Assembly (NCBI GenBank): GCA_965228545.1
Contig: OZ245822.1
Coordinates: 744,001 to 808,000, forward strand
From: HXMU1420-13 sp965228545
GTDB lineage: Bacteria; Bacteroidota; Rhodothermia; Balneolales; Balneolaceae
DNA length: 64,000 nt
Direction: 5' to 3'
A program made the position numbers and the translations under genes. The notes under the pieces are model-generated. The model saw only the letters and a program-made list of their open reading frames with translations, had not been told where the DNA came from and did not search any database. Below are positions 36,558 through 44,231 of this stretch, one piece after another (within the stretch, counting starts at the first letter, position 1; every line of letters begins with the position of its first letter).

Positions 36558-38500
36558 TTGGAGTTGAAGAAAAGCCGACCTTACAGCACCTTTTTGCAGG
36601 CTTAAATATTTTAGGCTTAAAAGATGCATCGGAAGTTGTTTCCCCGATGTTACAAACCTTGGCAGACCTTGACAGCGAAATAAAAGTAGAAGCCGCAATT
36701 TGCGAAAAAGAATTATTGACCCTCAGTTGTTTTCAGTCGGCTAATCACCTGAACAATCTAGAATCTCGTTGGAATTGTTACAGTAATGTAGTTGCTGCCG
36801 AGTTGAGTTCTCATCCGAGCATAGAACAGATACCTTCGGTGTTTAAAGCGGGAAATGAATATGTGTTTTCCATCAATTATCAGGAAGATAGTATTGCACT
36901 TTTATACATAAGCACGACGTCGAAAAACGAGCAAGAACATGTAGTTATAAAAAAGATTGGGAAAGCAGTAGCAGCCTACATTGTTCAGCAATATGAACAC
37001 GAAAAGCTAAAAGAGAAAACTCAATATTTTGAGCAAATACTGAATTCCATCCCTTCAGATTTAGTGGTATTCGATAAGCATCATCGCTATCAGTACATCA
37101 ATCCCATTGCCATTAAAGATCAAAAAGTTAGAGAATGGCTCATCGGAAGAGATGATTTTGACTATGTAAACTACCGGAAGAAAAACCCGGAGATTGCAAA
37201 ACAACGACGAGCCATATTTAACTCCATCATTAAAGAAAAGAGGCAACATCAATTTGAAGAAAAAGCCATACTTCCGGATGGAAGTTATGAGTGGAAACAT
37301 CGCACAATGTATCCGGTAATGGCAGAAGACGGTGAAACGGTGGAGATGGTGCTGGGCTATGCGTTGGATATAACCGAAGTGAAGCAAAAAAGCAATGAGG
37401 TTAAGCGTGCAAACACTCGTTTAAATACACTTATTTCTAGTTTAAACTCTGGCATCGTTTTGGTAGATCATGATGGCAAGATTGTACTTACCAATACGGC
37501 CATGTGTAAGGTCTTTAACGTGGACAAATCTCCATCAGCTTTAATTGGAAAACATTGCTCGGTATTGTACCACAAACTGAATGAAGTGGTAGAAGATGTG
37601 TATACATTCACTACCTCCACGCAAAAGAAACTTGATGAGGGGAGAGAAAGCTTGCACGAAGAAATCCGATGCTTAGATGGTCGGGTTTTTGAGCGTGATT
37701 TAATACCCATACATACAAAAAATGAACATCTGGGATATTTGTGGCAGTACCGGGATGTAACTCAGAAAAAGAAGTCGGAGCATGAATTAAGGCGTGCTCT
37801 GGAAGCAGAACGCAGTTACAATGAATTAAATCGAAATTTTGTGTCGATGGTATCACATGAGTTTCGCACACCACTTACCAGCATTCAAACTACAGCAGAA
37901 TTGCTTTCGAATTTTGTAGAGCGATTTAGTTCGGAGGACATCAAAAAAAGAGCTGAGCGTATTCATAAGTCCTCGGTTCGGATGGATACATTGATTCAGG
38001 ATGTACTTACAATCGGTAAATTAGATTCCGATAGCAGTACTTTTCAAACAGTGGAAATTGATATTCCAGTGTTTGTGCGAGATATTATTGAACAACTTGA
38101 AATGAGTGAACTAGCAGATAGAACGGTAATTACAACCGGACTGGATACCTCTAAAACGCTTTATTCGGATCCAAGTTTGTTAGAATTGATTCTCAGAAAT
38201 TTGCTGGAAAATGCTGCAAAGTATTCTCCAAAAAATCAACCCATTCATCTTAAAGTGAACAAAATGGAAGCCGGTTTTGAATTTATTTGTACTGATTTTG
38301 GGATAGGAATACCCGTTGAGGAGCAAAAAACCATTTTTGAATCATTTAAACGGGCATCTAACACCGAAGGTATAAAAGGTACAGGTTTGGGCTTATCCAT
38401 CGTTCAAAAATCGGTACAGCGCTTAAACGGCGAGCTTGCTGTACAATCAGAACCCAATAAAGGGTCAACATTTACCGTTCGGATGCCATCAACAAAATAG
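36554..38500 (+). CDS. PAS sensor histidine kinase, tandem paralogue
   Basis: 648 residues, soluble. The first 150 residues show no clear domain; the pattern suggests a diverged GAF (VFSINYQEDSIALLYISTTSKNE). PAS domains follow at about 160-275 and 280-405. HisKA: H435 in VSMVSHEFRTPLTSIQTTAELL; ATPase: LRNLLENAAKYSP, TDFGIGIP and GTGLGLSIV. The kinase core matches the upstream kinase almost residue for residue at the H box and linker (ERSYNELN, DVLTIGKL). Translation is coupled by an ATGA overlap. It is last in the signalling operon. Confidence 0.9.
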   Translation: MIGVEEKPTLQHLFAGLNILGLKDASEVVSPMLQTLADLDSEIKVEAAICEKELLTLSCFQSANHLNNLESRWNCYSNVVAAELSSHPSIEQIPSVFKAGNEYVFSINYQEDSIALLYISTTSKNEQEHVVIKKIGKAVAAYIVQQYEHEKLKEKTQYFEQILNSIPSDLVVFDKHHRYQYINPIAIKDQKVREWLIGRDDFDYVNYRKKNPEIAKQRRAIFNSIIKEKRQHQFEEKAILPDGSYEWKHRTMYPVMAEDGETVEMVLGYALDITEVKQKSNEVKRANTRLNTLISSLNSGIVLVDHDGKIVLTNTAMCKVFNVDKSPSALIGKHCSVLYHKLNEVVEDVYTFTTSTQKKLDEGRESLHEEIRCLDGRVFERDLIPIHTKNEHLGYLWQYRDVTQKKKSEHELRRALEAERSYNELNRNFVSMVSHEFRTPLTSIQTTAELLSNFVERFSSEDIKKRAERIHKSSVRMDTLIQDVLTIGKLDSDSSTFQTVEIDIPVFVRDIIEQLEMSELADRTVITTGLDTSKTLYSDPSLLELILRNLLENAAKYSPKNQPIHLKVNKMEAGFEFICTDFGIGIPVEEQKTIFESFKRASNTEGIKGTGLGLSIVQKSVQRLNGELAVQSEPNKGSTFTVRMPSTK

Positions 38501-38607
38501 TAGTTGTAATTGAACCTACGCAGATAATTCACGATTTTGACGAATCATTCGGTGTCGAACGTTGTTGATCTTGACGTCGCTAGAAACGCTAATTAAGCCG
38601 CACTGCC

Positions 38608-38823
38608 ATGCTTAGACCCATGTTTGGTTTCCGTCCGAAACCCAAAAAATTTGACCTCCCACTCCGTTATTACGATCCTGAAAAAGAAGAACGAGAGAAA
38701 AACAGAGCTCGGCGAAGAATTAAATTTCAAACGCATAACCGCGTAAAGCCTAAACAAAATATCAGGGTGTTATTTCTTGCTCTATTCTTATCTTTGGTGG
38801 TGTATTTAATTGGCATCCTTTAA
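38608..38823 (+). CDS. Small basic single-span membrane protein
   Basis: 71 residues: a very basic, polar N-terminal 50 residues (EKEEREKNRARRRIKF) and a C-terminal membrane helix (VLFLALFLSLVVYLIGIL), so a tail-anchored type. It lies 13 bp before the TTG start of mutL and may be co-transcribed with it. No known family was recognised. A coding origin is supported by the sound charge and hydrophobicity pattern only. Confidence 0.6.
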   Translation: MLRPMFGFRPKPKKFDLPLRYYDPEKEEREKNRARRRIKFQTHNRVKPKQNIRVLFLALFLSLVVYLIGIL

Positions 38824-38836
38824 GACCTAGATTTTT

Positions 38837-40678
38837 TTGAGCGAAACCCGCACATCCCACAGTATTATACATCCGTTACCGCCCGAAATCAGTAACAAAA
38901 TTGCTGCGGGCGAAGTGATTCAACGTCCGTCTTCTGTAGTTAAAGAACTACTAGATAACTCCATCGATTCCGGTGCTGATTCCATCAAAATAATTATCGA
39001 AAATGCGGGTAGAACGCTTATTCAGGTGATTGATAATGGTTGTGGAATGAGTGATGAAGACCTGCCCCTTTGTTTTCAACGCCACGCTACCTCAAAAATA
39101 TCGAGCATAGAAGATTTATTTTCGATTCGAACAATGGGATTTCGTGGTGAGGCAATGGCATCGATTGCATCCGTTTCGCAGGTTCAAGTTAAAACGAAAC
39201 GTGCCGAAGATTCCAATGGTTGGGAATACGAAATACATGGGGGAGCGGCCGGTGAAATTTTTCCTGTAGCCACACAAGATGGAACCAGCATTTCGATTCG
39301 GAATTTGTTTTTCAATGTTCCTGCACGTCGACAGTTTCTAAAAACCGATGTCACCGAACTTCGCCACATTCTGCGTACGGTTCAATATGCGGCATTGGCC
39401 TTTCCCGGAATTGCGTTTCAGGTGATTGCAGATGGAGAGACGGTGTATAATTTGCCGTCAGATGCTCTCCAAAACCGGATTGTTTCATTGTTCGGATCAG
39501 CCTATAAGGCGAGTTTAATTGAATTCTCGGAAGAAACGAGTTATTTAAAGATTTACGGATTTGCTTCCGATCCAAAGCTAGCTAAGAAAAGCAGGGGAGA
39601 GCAGTTTCTATTTGTGAATGGTCGCCCGTTTCAGCATCGCTATTTAACGCATGTGATTTTGAGTTTATACGATGCATGGACTCGCAATAACGAATATCCT
39701 TTTTATACCCTCTTCTTCGAAATTGATCCGAATAAAGTGGATGTAAATGTGCATCCAGCGAAAATGGAAGTGAAGTTCGAGGACGAGCGCAGTGTAATCC
39801 AACTGGCGAAATCGGTAGTTAATAAAGCCTTGAACAATCACTTTAATGTTCCCGGTATTCCGTCTGATTCGGATCCGTTTATGAGTGATGACTCGAGCAA
39901 AGGATTTGATACAGGCTTCAACTTTCATCAACCGGCTAAGGATGCAGGTCGTGCTGGGGGTGGTTTTTCATTTCCATCTCGGATTAATAAACCTAATATA
40001 AATCGCAAGGGAGATGAGTTTGCCGAAAATCTATATCAGTCTTCCGGTGATTATTCGGGTTCTCATCGGCCAGTATCGAGTAGTGAAACGAATCAAAACA
40101 AAGAAAAAGAGCCGTTAAACAACTCATTCTGGCAATTGCATAATACTTATGTGATCACGCAAACCAGAACGGGTTTATGTATGATCGATCAGCATTTGGC
40201 GCATAAACGTATCATCTTCGAAAAAGCGATTAATGCCACGGAAGAAGCGCTGCCGAGTACGCAGCAATTATTATTTGCTCAAACGTTGGAATTATCGGCC
40301 TCCGATTTTACACTCTTGAAAGAGTTGCATCCAATTATACAACGTATGGGTTTTTCGGTACAGTTAATGAGCGGTAATACGGCAATGATTAACGGTGTGC
40401 CAGCTGACATCGATATAGGAAATGAGCAAGAAGTGCTGGTTTCCATGTTGCATCAATATCAGGAATTAGGACAGAAAATAAACTTAGAAGCCCGTGAACG
40501 TTTGGCAATTGCTTTTGCGTCGAAGGCTGCGATTCCGCGTGGACGTTCACTTACGCATGAAGAAATGGAAGCGTTAGTGGATCAATTATTCGCTTGTGAA
40601 CAACCCTATCTTGATCCTTTAAAAAAACCCACAATCGTGTATCTTTCGCTCGACGAATTGCAGTCTAGATTTAGGTAG
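38837..40678 (+). CDS. mutL: DNA mismatch repair protein MutL
   Basis: 613 residues from a TTG start (S-E-T-R-T follow). GHKL ATPase: ISNKIAAGEVIQRPSSVVKELLDNSIDSGA, VIDNGCGM, FQRHATSKI and TMGFRGEAMASIASVS. The transducer domain shows VNVHPAKMEVKFEDE. The linker at 350-435 is polar. The C-terminal dimerisation domain has DQHLAHKRIIFE at D451 instead of the endonuclease motif DQHAxxExxxxE, and ACEQPYLDPLKKPT where endonuclease-type MutLs carry a CPHGRP-like motif. It therefore may not nick DNA itself. Confidence 0.93.
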   Translation: MSETRTSHSIIHPLPPEISNKIAAGEVIQRPSSVVKELLDNSIDSGADSIKIIIENAGRTLIQVIDNGCGMSDEDLPLCFQRHATSKISSIEDLFSIRTMGFRGEAMASIASVSQVQVKTKRAEDSNGWEYEIHGGAAGEIFPVATQDGTSISIRNLFFNVPARRQFLKTDVTELRHILRTVQYAALAFPGIAFQVIADGETVYNLPSDALQNRIVSLFGSAYKASLIEFSEETSYLKIYGFASDPKLAKKSRGEQFLFVNGRPFQHRYLTHVILSLYDAWTRNNEYPFYTLFFEIDPNKVDVNVHPAKMEVKFEDERSVIQLAKSVVNKALNNHFNVPGIPSDSDPFMSDDSSKGFDTGFNFHQPAKDAGRAGGGFSFPSRINKPNINRKGDEFAENLYQSSGDYSGSHRPVSSSETNQNKEKEPLNNSFWQLHNTYVITQTRTGLCMIDQHLAHKRIIFEKAINATEEALPSTQQLLFAQTLELSASDFTLLKELHPIIQRMGFSVQLMSGNTAMINGVPADIDIGNEQEVLVSMLHQYQELGQKINLEARERLAIAFASKAAIPRGRSLTHEEMEALVDQLFACEQPYLDPLKKPTIVYLSLDELQSRFR

Positions 40679-40692
40679 ATAGATGGTTAATG

Positions 40693-40741
40693 GTTATTCG
40701 TTAATGGTTAACCCAATAACGAATAACCATTAACGAATAAC
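40693..40741. repeat. 18-bp perfect inverted repeat after mutL
   Basis: GTTATTCGTTAATGGTTA (40693-40710) and its exact complement (40724-40741) enclose 13 nt. The pieces of the hairpin are built from a shorter motif TTAATGGTTATTCG used more than once. It could end mutL transcription but has no T-run. Confidence 0.6.
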
Positions 40742-40779
40742 GATACCAAAAAATGAACATCCTCGCGAATAGATAATCT

Positions 40780-40808
40780 CCATCTGACGGTTATAACCCG
40801 TCTGATGG
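40780..40808. repeat. REP-like palindrome at the left end of the RAYT element
   Basis: CCATCTGACGG (40780-40790) and CCGTCTGATGG (40798-40808) pair except for one T-T mismatch, with loop TTATAAC. The ATG at 40805 used by the longest RAYT frame lies inside the right arm. Confidence 0.7.
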
Positions 40809-41446
40809 AATATTTAGATTTGATGACATTTCAAGCAGGGCATACCTATCATATTTATAACCAAGGTAATAACAGAGAAAAGATATTCTTTGAGGAAGAA
40901 AACTATATTTACTTCATTCAAAGAATGCGAAAACAATTGCTTACACACTGTGATATTTTAGCATGGTGTTTAATGCCCAATCATTTCCATTGGCTAGTAA
41001 GAGTAAAAGATGATTATAAGTTTGACCATACAACAGATAACCCTAAATCGGTTGGTCTTATTAATAGAAGAATTGCCAATATTTTAAGTTCATATACACA
41101 GGCAATTAATAAAAAATATAATCGTTCAGGGTCGCTTTTTCGCCCTAGAACAAAATCAAAATCTATAGATCATTATTATTCAGGTCTTAATGATTATGGT
41201 CTAAATTGTATGTTATATATTCATCAAAACCCTTTGAGGGGAAAAATTGTAGATCATTTACATAGATGGGAGTACTCTTCATATAGAGATTATGCTGGCT
41301 TAAGAAAGGGTACTTTGTGTAATATTGAGCTCGCAAAAGAATTGTTTAATCTTCCAAATAGTACTAAAGAATTTGAGCAACTATCTTTAAAAACAATTCC
41401 CTTTGAATTCACACATAAACTGGAATCATCCATCAGACGGGTTTAA
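40805..41446 (+). CDS. REP-associated tyrosine transposase (RAYT, IS200-like Y1 family)
   Basis: 213 residues (207 if the ATG at 40823 is used, leading to MTFQAGHTYHIYNQGNN). The Y1 HUH transposase fold shows the HUH pair in MPNHFHWLVRV and the catalytic Tyr in ILSSYTQAINKKY, then the RAYT C-terminal landmarks GSLFRPRTKSKSI, YIHQNPLRGKIV and WEYSSYRDYAG. RAYTs process REP palindromes in single-stranded form. Both ends of the frame lie in REP-like palindromes, and the stop codon falls inside the loop of the right one. It separates mutL from the mannosyltransferase-like gene. Confidence 0.9.
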   Translation: MEYLDLMTFQAGHTYHIYNQGNNREKIFFEEENYIYFIQRMRKQLLTHCDILAWCLMPNHFHWLVRVKDDYKFDHTTDNPKSVGLINRRIANILSSYTQAINKKYNRSGSLFRPRTKSKSIDHYYSGLNDYGLNCMLYIHQNPLRGKIVDHLHRWEYSSYRDYAGLRKGTLCNIELAKELFNLPNSTKEFEQLSLKTIPFEFTHKLESSIRRV

Positions 41447-41458
41447 ACCGTCAAATGG
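41430..41458. repeat. REP-like palindrome at the right end of the RAYT element
   Basis: CCATCAGACGG (41430-41440) and CCGTCAAATGG (41448-41458) pair with two mismatches around a 7-nt loop. The RAYT stop codon TAA (41444-41446) is in the loop. On the minus strand it reads CCATTTGACGG...CCGTCTGATGGAT, the same orientation-specific sequence as the left end. Confidence 0.7.
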
Positions 41459-41484
41459 ATTTTAGGTGCCGATAAATAACTACT

Positions 41485-42600
41485 ATGAACATCCTCGCGA
41501 TTGAACCTTACTACAGCGGCTCGCATAAAGCTTTTTTAAAGGGTTTAGAGGAATATTCTAGCCACAATATCATCCCCATAAAATTGAATTATAAGGGATG
41601 GAAATGGCGCATGCATGGCGATTCGGTAACACTAGCTGAGCTTACCAAACAAGTAAAAGAGCCCATCGACGTGTTGATGGTGAGCAGCATGACCAACCTG
41701 CCGGCATTTCTGGCACTAACCAATCCAAGATTTGCCCATACGCCGAAGATCATGTATATGCATGATAATCAGTTCACTCGTCCTATCCCTGAGGATGAAA
41801 TTCGGGATATGACTTACTGTTATATCAACTATTTGAGTATGTTGGTAGCCGATCAGTTGATCTTCTCTTCGCAATTTCATTTGGATGATTTACTAGACGC
41901 CTTACCCGGCTTTTTGGATAACTATCCCGGCGATAAACATTACGCAACCGTTAATCAGATTCGCGATAAAAGTGTAGTATTACACCCCGGATTAGAGCTA
42001 AAATATTTTGATCAGCATGCAGATACCCGAACTAAGAATGATCGTCCTGTAATCGTTTGGAATCAGCGATGGCAATTTGATCGAAATCCAGCCATGTTTT
42101 TTCGAGTCCTTAATCGATTAAACGACATTGATCTAACTTTTGATTTAATACTGGCCGGCGACAGCAAACACGAAAAACCCGATGAATTTGCCAAAGCATG
42201 GAAACGATTCGGCGATCAAATTACCCATTTCGGTTATGTGGATGACAAAGAAGCGTACAGCAAGTTATTACATTCCGGCGATATTGTAGTTTCAACAGCT
42301 ACTTATGAGTTCTTCTGCGTAGCTATTATGGAAGCCATTTACTGCGGTTGTCATCCTTTAGTGCCAAACAGTTTGCATTACCCGGAGCTGATTCCTGAAA
42401 GTCTGCATAATCCGTTACTGCACGCACCTGTGATTTATAATGATGAAGACCAGCTGTTTTTACACCTTCGAAATCTCCTGCAGAAGAAAACAAAACCTCT
42501 TCCGAAGTCGACGCTGCAGAATATAAACAAACACCTCGATTGGAATCGGATGATCAGAAAATTCGATGAGTTGTTTGATCGGGTTGTACAAGGCTTGTAA
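41485..42600 (+). CDS. DUF3524 glycosyltransferase, tRNA-queuosine alpha-mannosyltransferase homologue
   Basis: 371 residues. N-terminal domain: MNILAIEPYYSGSHKAFLKGL, KLNYKGWKWRMHG, MVSSMTNLPAFLAL and MYMHDNQFTRPIPEDEIRDMTYCYINYLSMLVADQLIFSSQFHLDDL. This wording closely follows vertebrate GTDC1 (QTMAN), which puts mannose on queuosine of tRNA(Asp). C-terminal GT4-like half: VWNQRWQFDRNP, GYVDDKEAYSKLLHSGDIVVSTATYEFFCVAIMEAIYCGCHPLVPNSLHYPEL. A tRNA-modifying role is predicted by homology; queG at 19.8 kb supplies the needed queuosine. Confidence 0.8.
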   Translation: MNILAIEPYYSGSHKAFLKGLEEYSSHNIIPIKLNYKGWKWRMHGDSVTLAELTKQVKEPIDVLMVSSMTNLPAFLALTNPRFAHTPKIMYMHDNQFTRPIPEDEIRDMTYCYINYLSMLVADQLIFSSQFHLDDLLDALPGFLDNYPGDKHYATVNQIRDKSVVLHPGLELKYFDQHADTRTKNDRPVIVWNQRWQFDRNPAMFFRVLNRLNDIDLTFDLILAGDSKHEKPDEFAKAWKRFGDQITHFGYVDDKEAYSKLLHSGDIVVSTATYEFFCVAIMEAIYCGCHPLVPNSLHYPELIPESLHNPLLHAPVIYNDEDQLFLHLRNLLQKKTKPLPKSTLQNINKHLDWNRMIRKFDELFDRVVQGL

Positions 42601-42819
42601 AGAAGTACTGTGATATTGAGTTACAGGGAAGAACTCAATCAAACTTGGAGGATCGAAGTACAATTAGCGAAGTATGATATACCAATGTGAGAATTATTAA
42701 ACTCAACACTTAACACTCATTCAGCAAGTGTTCAATGGCTAGAAAAAACCTCATCTTTCACCTCCTCGAGGTAAAGTACTCGGTGATTTGGATTAGTTGA
42801 TTTATTCAAACCTTCGTCT

Positions 42820-42860
42820 ATCAACAATCAACAATCAACAATCAACAATCAACAATCAAC
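42820..42860. repeat. Microsatellite (ATCAACA)n in the gap 42601-42953
   Basis: Five whole copies of the 7-bp unit and a sixth with one change. A shorter repeat (GAATATC twice) follows at about 42869. The rest of the 353-bp gap between convergent genes holds no gene or clear terminator; a small hairpin ACCTC/GAGGT lies near 42761-42773. Confidence 0.8.
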
Positions 42861-42953
42861 GATTAACGAATATCGAATATCGAAATACTGTGTAGGAATG
42901 CGGATTTTTTTTTACCTCGTACGTTTTAGTGTTTTTGCATATACATGGCGAAC

Positions 42954-44231
42954 TCACATCCCATCAAGAAACAACGTCATCAATCTAAAATACTCTTCGA
43001 ATTTGGTAAGTGGAAGGGTTTCGGGACGGTCGTAGACATCGTGGTAGGCAGGGATGCCACCGAGAGTGTAAATATAGAATCCGGGGATGTTGAGTCGATC
43101 GAAGATGCAGTGGTCGGAGTTGCAGGCAGAGCCTCGGATTCGTACTTGTGGCAGTAACTCGTAGTTTTCATTAAGCTCAACGAGCTTATCAAATTGAGTT
43201 CGATATACCGATCCATTTACTACTCTAATGCCTTCATCTCCTGTGCCGGAGATATCGAAATTGAGCATAAATTTGGTGGTTGATAAATTATAGGGAGGAT
43301 TCTCAGCAAAATGTTTAGCGCCTATTAAGCCAAGTTCCTCTGCACCAAAAGCCACAAAAACTATATTATAGGGTGGTTTTTTTTGCGAGTAATACTTTGC
43401 TAACGACAATAGCATTGCCACGCCACTGGCATTATCGTTCGCACCCGGGAAGATAGCCTGTCCCATCATCCCAAAATGATCATAATGAGCCATCAATAAG
43501 ATGGTTGAGTCTTTTTCACCTTCGATAAATCCAAACACATTTTGCGTAGTGTAAGCGTTTATGAACTCGTTACTAATTTCAATTTCGATGGTTGTAGCAG
43601 CAGGATTAAATACATCTTTTAAGAGACGAATTGTTGGATTAACATCTTCGATTTGTGAGCCATACCACGTTAATTTTTCGTTGGTTAATAGTATAGTTGC
43701 TTCCGCTTTGTTATTTGGATGTTTGATTAAGAACTGTTGTATTTGAACCCAAGTATTTCGTTGTGTGTTATCCATTAAACTATCCGGATAATCGTCCAAT
43801 ACCAGTATTTTTCCTTCTGCATTATCAATCAGTGATTGTAGTTTTGGCAAATCGAAGATGTGTTCTCTTGGGATAAAAATGAGTTCGAATTTGCCGGATA
43901 TGGACGAAGATCCCGGAAGTACATGGAAGTCTTTGCCAACCTGTAATTCTAAATCATCGATGCGAAGAAAAATAGAGTCAGGGAAGGTATTGATCGGAAT
44001 ATCAAATGATTGGGAATAGGAGCGGTTAAAACGTTGTACTCCAAAACGATTAAACTCGCTTTCGATGAAGTTTGCCGCTTTTTTGTCACCTTCATTAACA
44101 TAACCGCGACCCGAAAGTGAATCTGATGCTAATGTGTTTACAACATAGCGAGCATAATCACTTATTTGCGCCTCAATAGAAATGCTTAAAAAGGAAACCA
44201 AAAAGCAAATTATTGATGCCCGATACCACAT
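42954..44231 (-). CDS. M28-family metallopeptidase
   Basis: 425 residues; signal peptide about 1-20 (ends SIEA). The start domain has YVVNTLASDSLSGRGYVNEGDKKAANFIESEF, typical of M28 aminopeptidases. Zinc ligands: H in LMAHYDHFGMMG, D in GANDNASGVAMLL, EE in AFGAEELGLIG, D in NFDISGTGDEG and H in PAYHDVYDRPE. A PA-like insert is seen at about 100-200. It would cut peptides at the cell surface or periplasm. The gene ends a minus-strand run mtaB-UDG-dnaB-M28, touching dnaB directly. Confidence 0.9.
   Translation of the reverse strand: MWYRASIICFLVSFLSISIEAQISDYARYVVNTLASDSLSGRGYVNEGDKKAANFIESEFNRFGVQRFNRSYSQSFDIPINTFPDSIFLRIDDLELQVGKDFHVLPGSSSISGKFELIFIPREHIFDLPKLQSLIDNAEGKILVLDDYPDSLMDNTQRNTWVQIQQFLIKHPNNKAEATILLTNEKLTWYGSQIEDVNPTIRLLKDVFNPAATTIEIEISNEFINAYTTQNVFGFIEGEKDSTILLMAHYDHFGMMGQAIFPGANDNASGVAMLLSLAKYYSQKKPPYNIVFVAFGAEELGLIGAKHFAENPPYNLSTTKFMLNFDISGTGDEGIRVVNGSVYRTQFDKLVELNENYELLPQVRIRGSACNSDHCIFDRLNIPGFYIYTLGGIPAYHDVYDRPETLPLTKFEEYFRLMTLFLDGM

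Larger units (their letters stand above)
40769..41484 (+). mobile_element. RAYT element bracketed by a 16-bp direct repeat
   Basis: ATGAACATCCTCGCGA occurs at 40753-40768 and again at 41485-41500, where it is the start of the next gene. The 716 bp between hold one RAYT gene and a REP-like palindrome at each end (40780-40808: CCATCTGACGG/CCGTCTGATGG; 41430-41458: CCATCAGACGG/CCGTCAAATGG). The left repeat copy would encode MNILANR and then stop, a beheaded copy of the downstream gene's start. The insertion history is inference; the repeats are directly visible. Confidence 0.6.

Noticed and set aside
42820..42860. A CRISPR-like run of short repeats (ATCAACA)
   Set aside because: The unit is 7 bp with no spacers; it is a microsatellite, and no cas genes are near.
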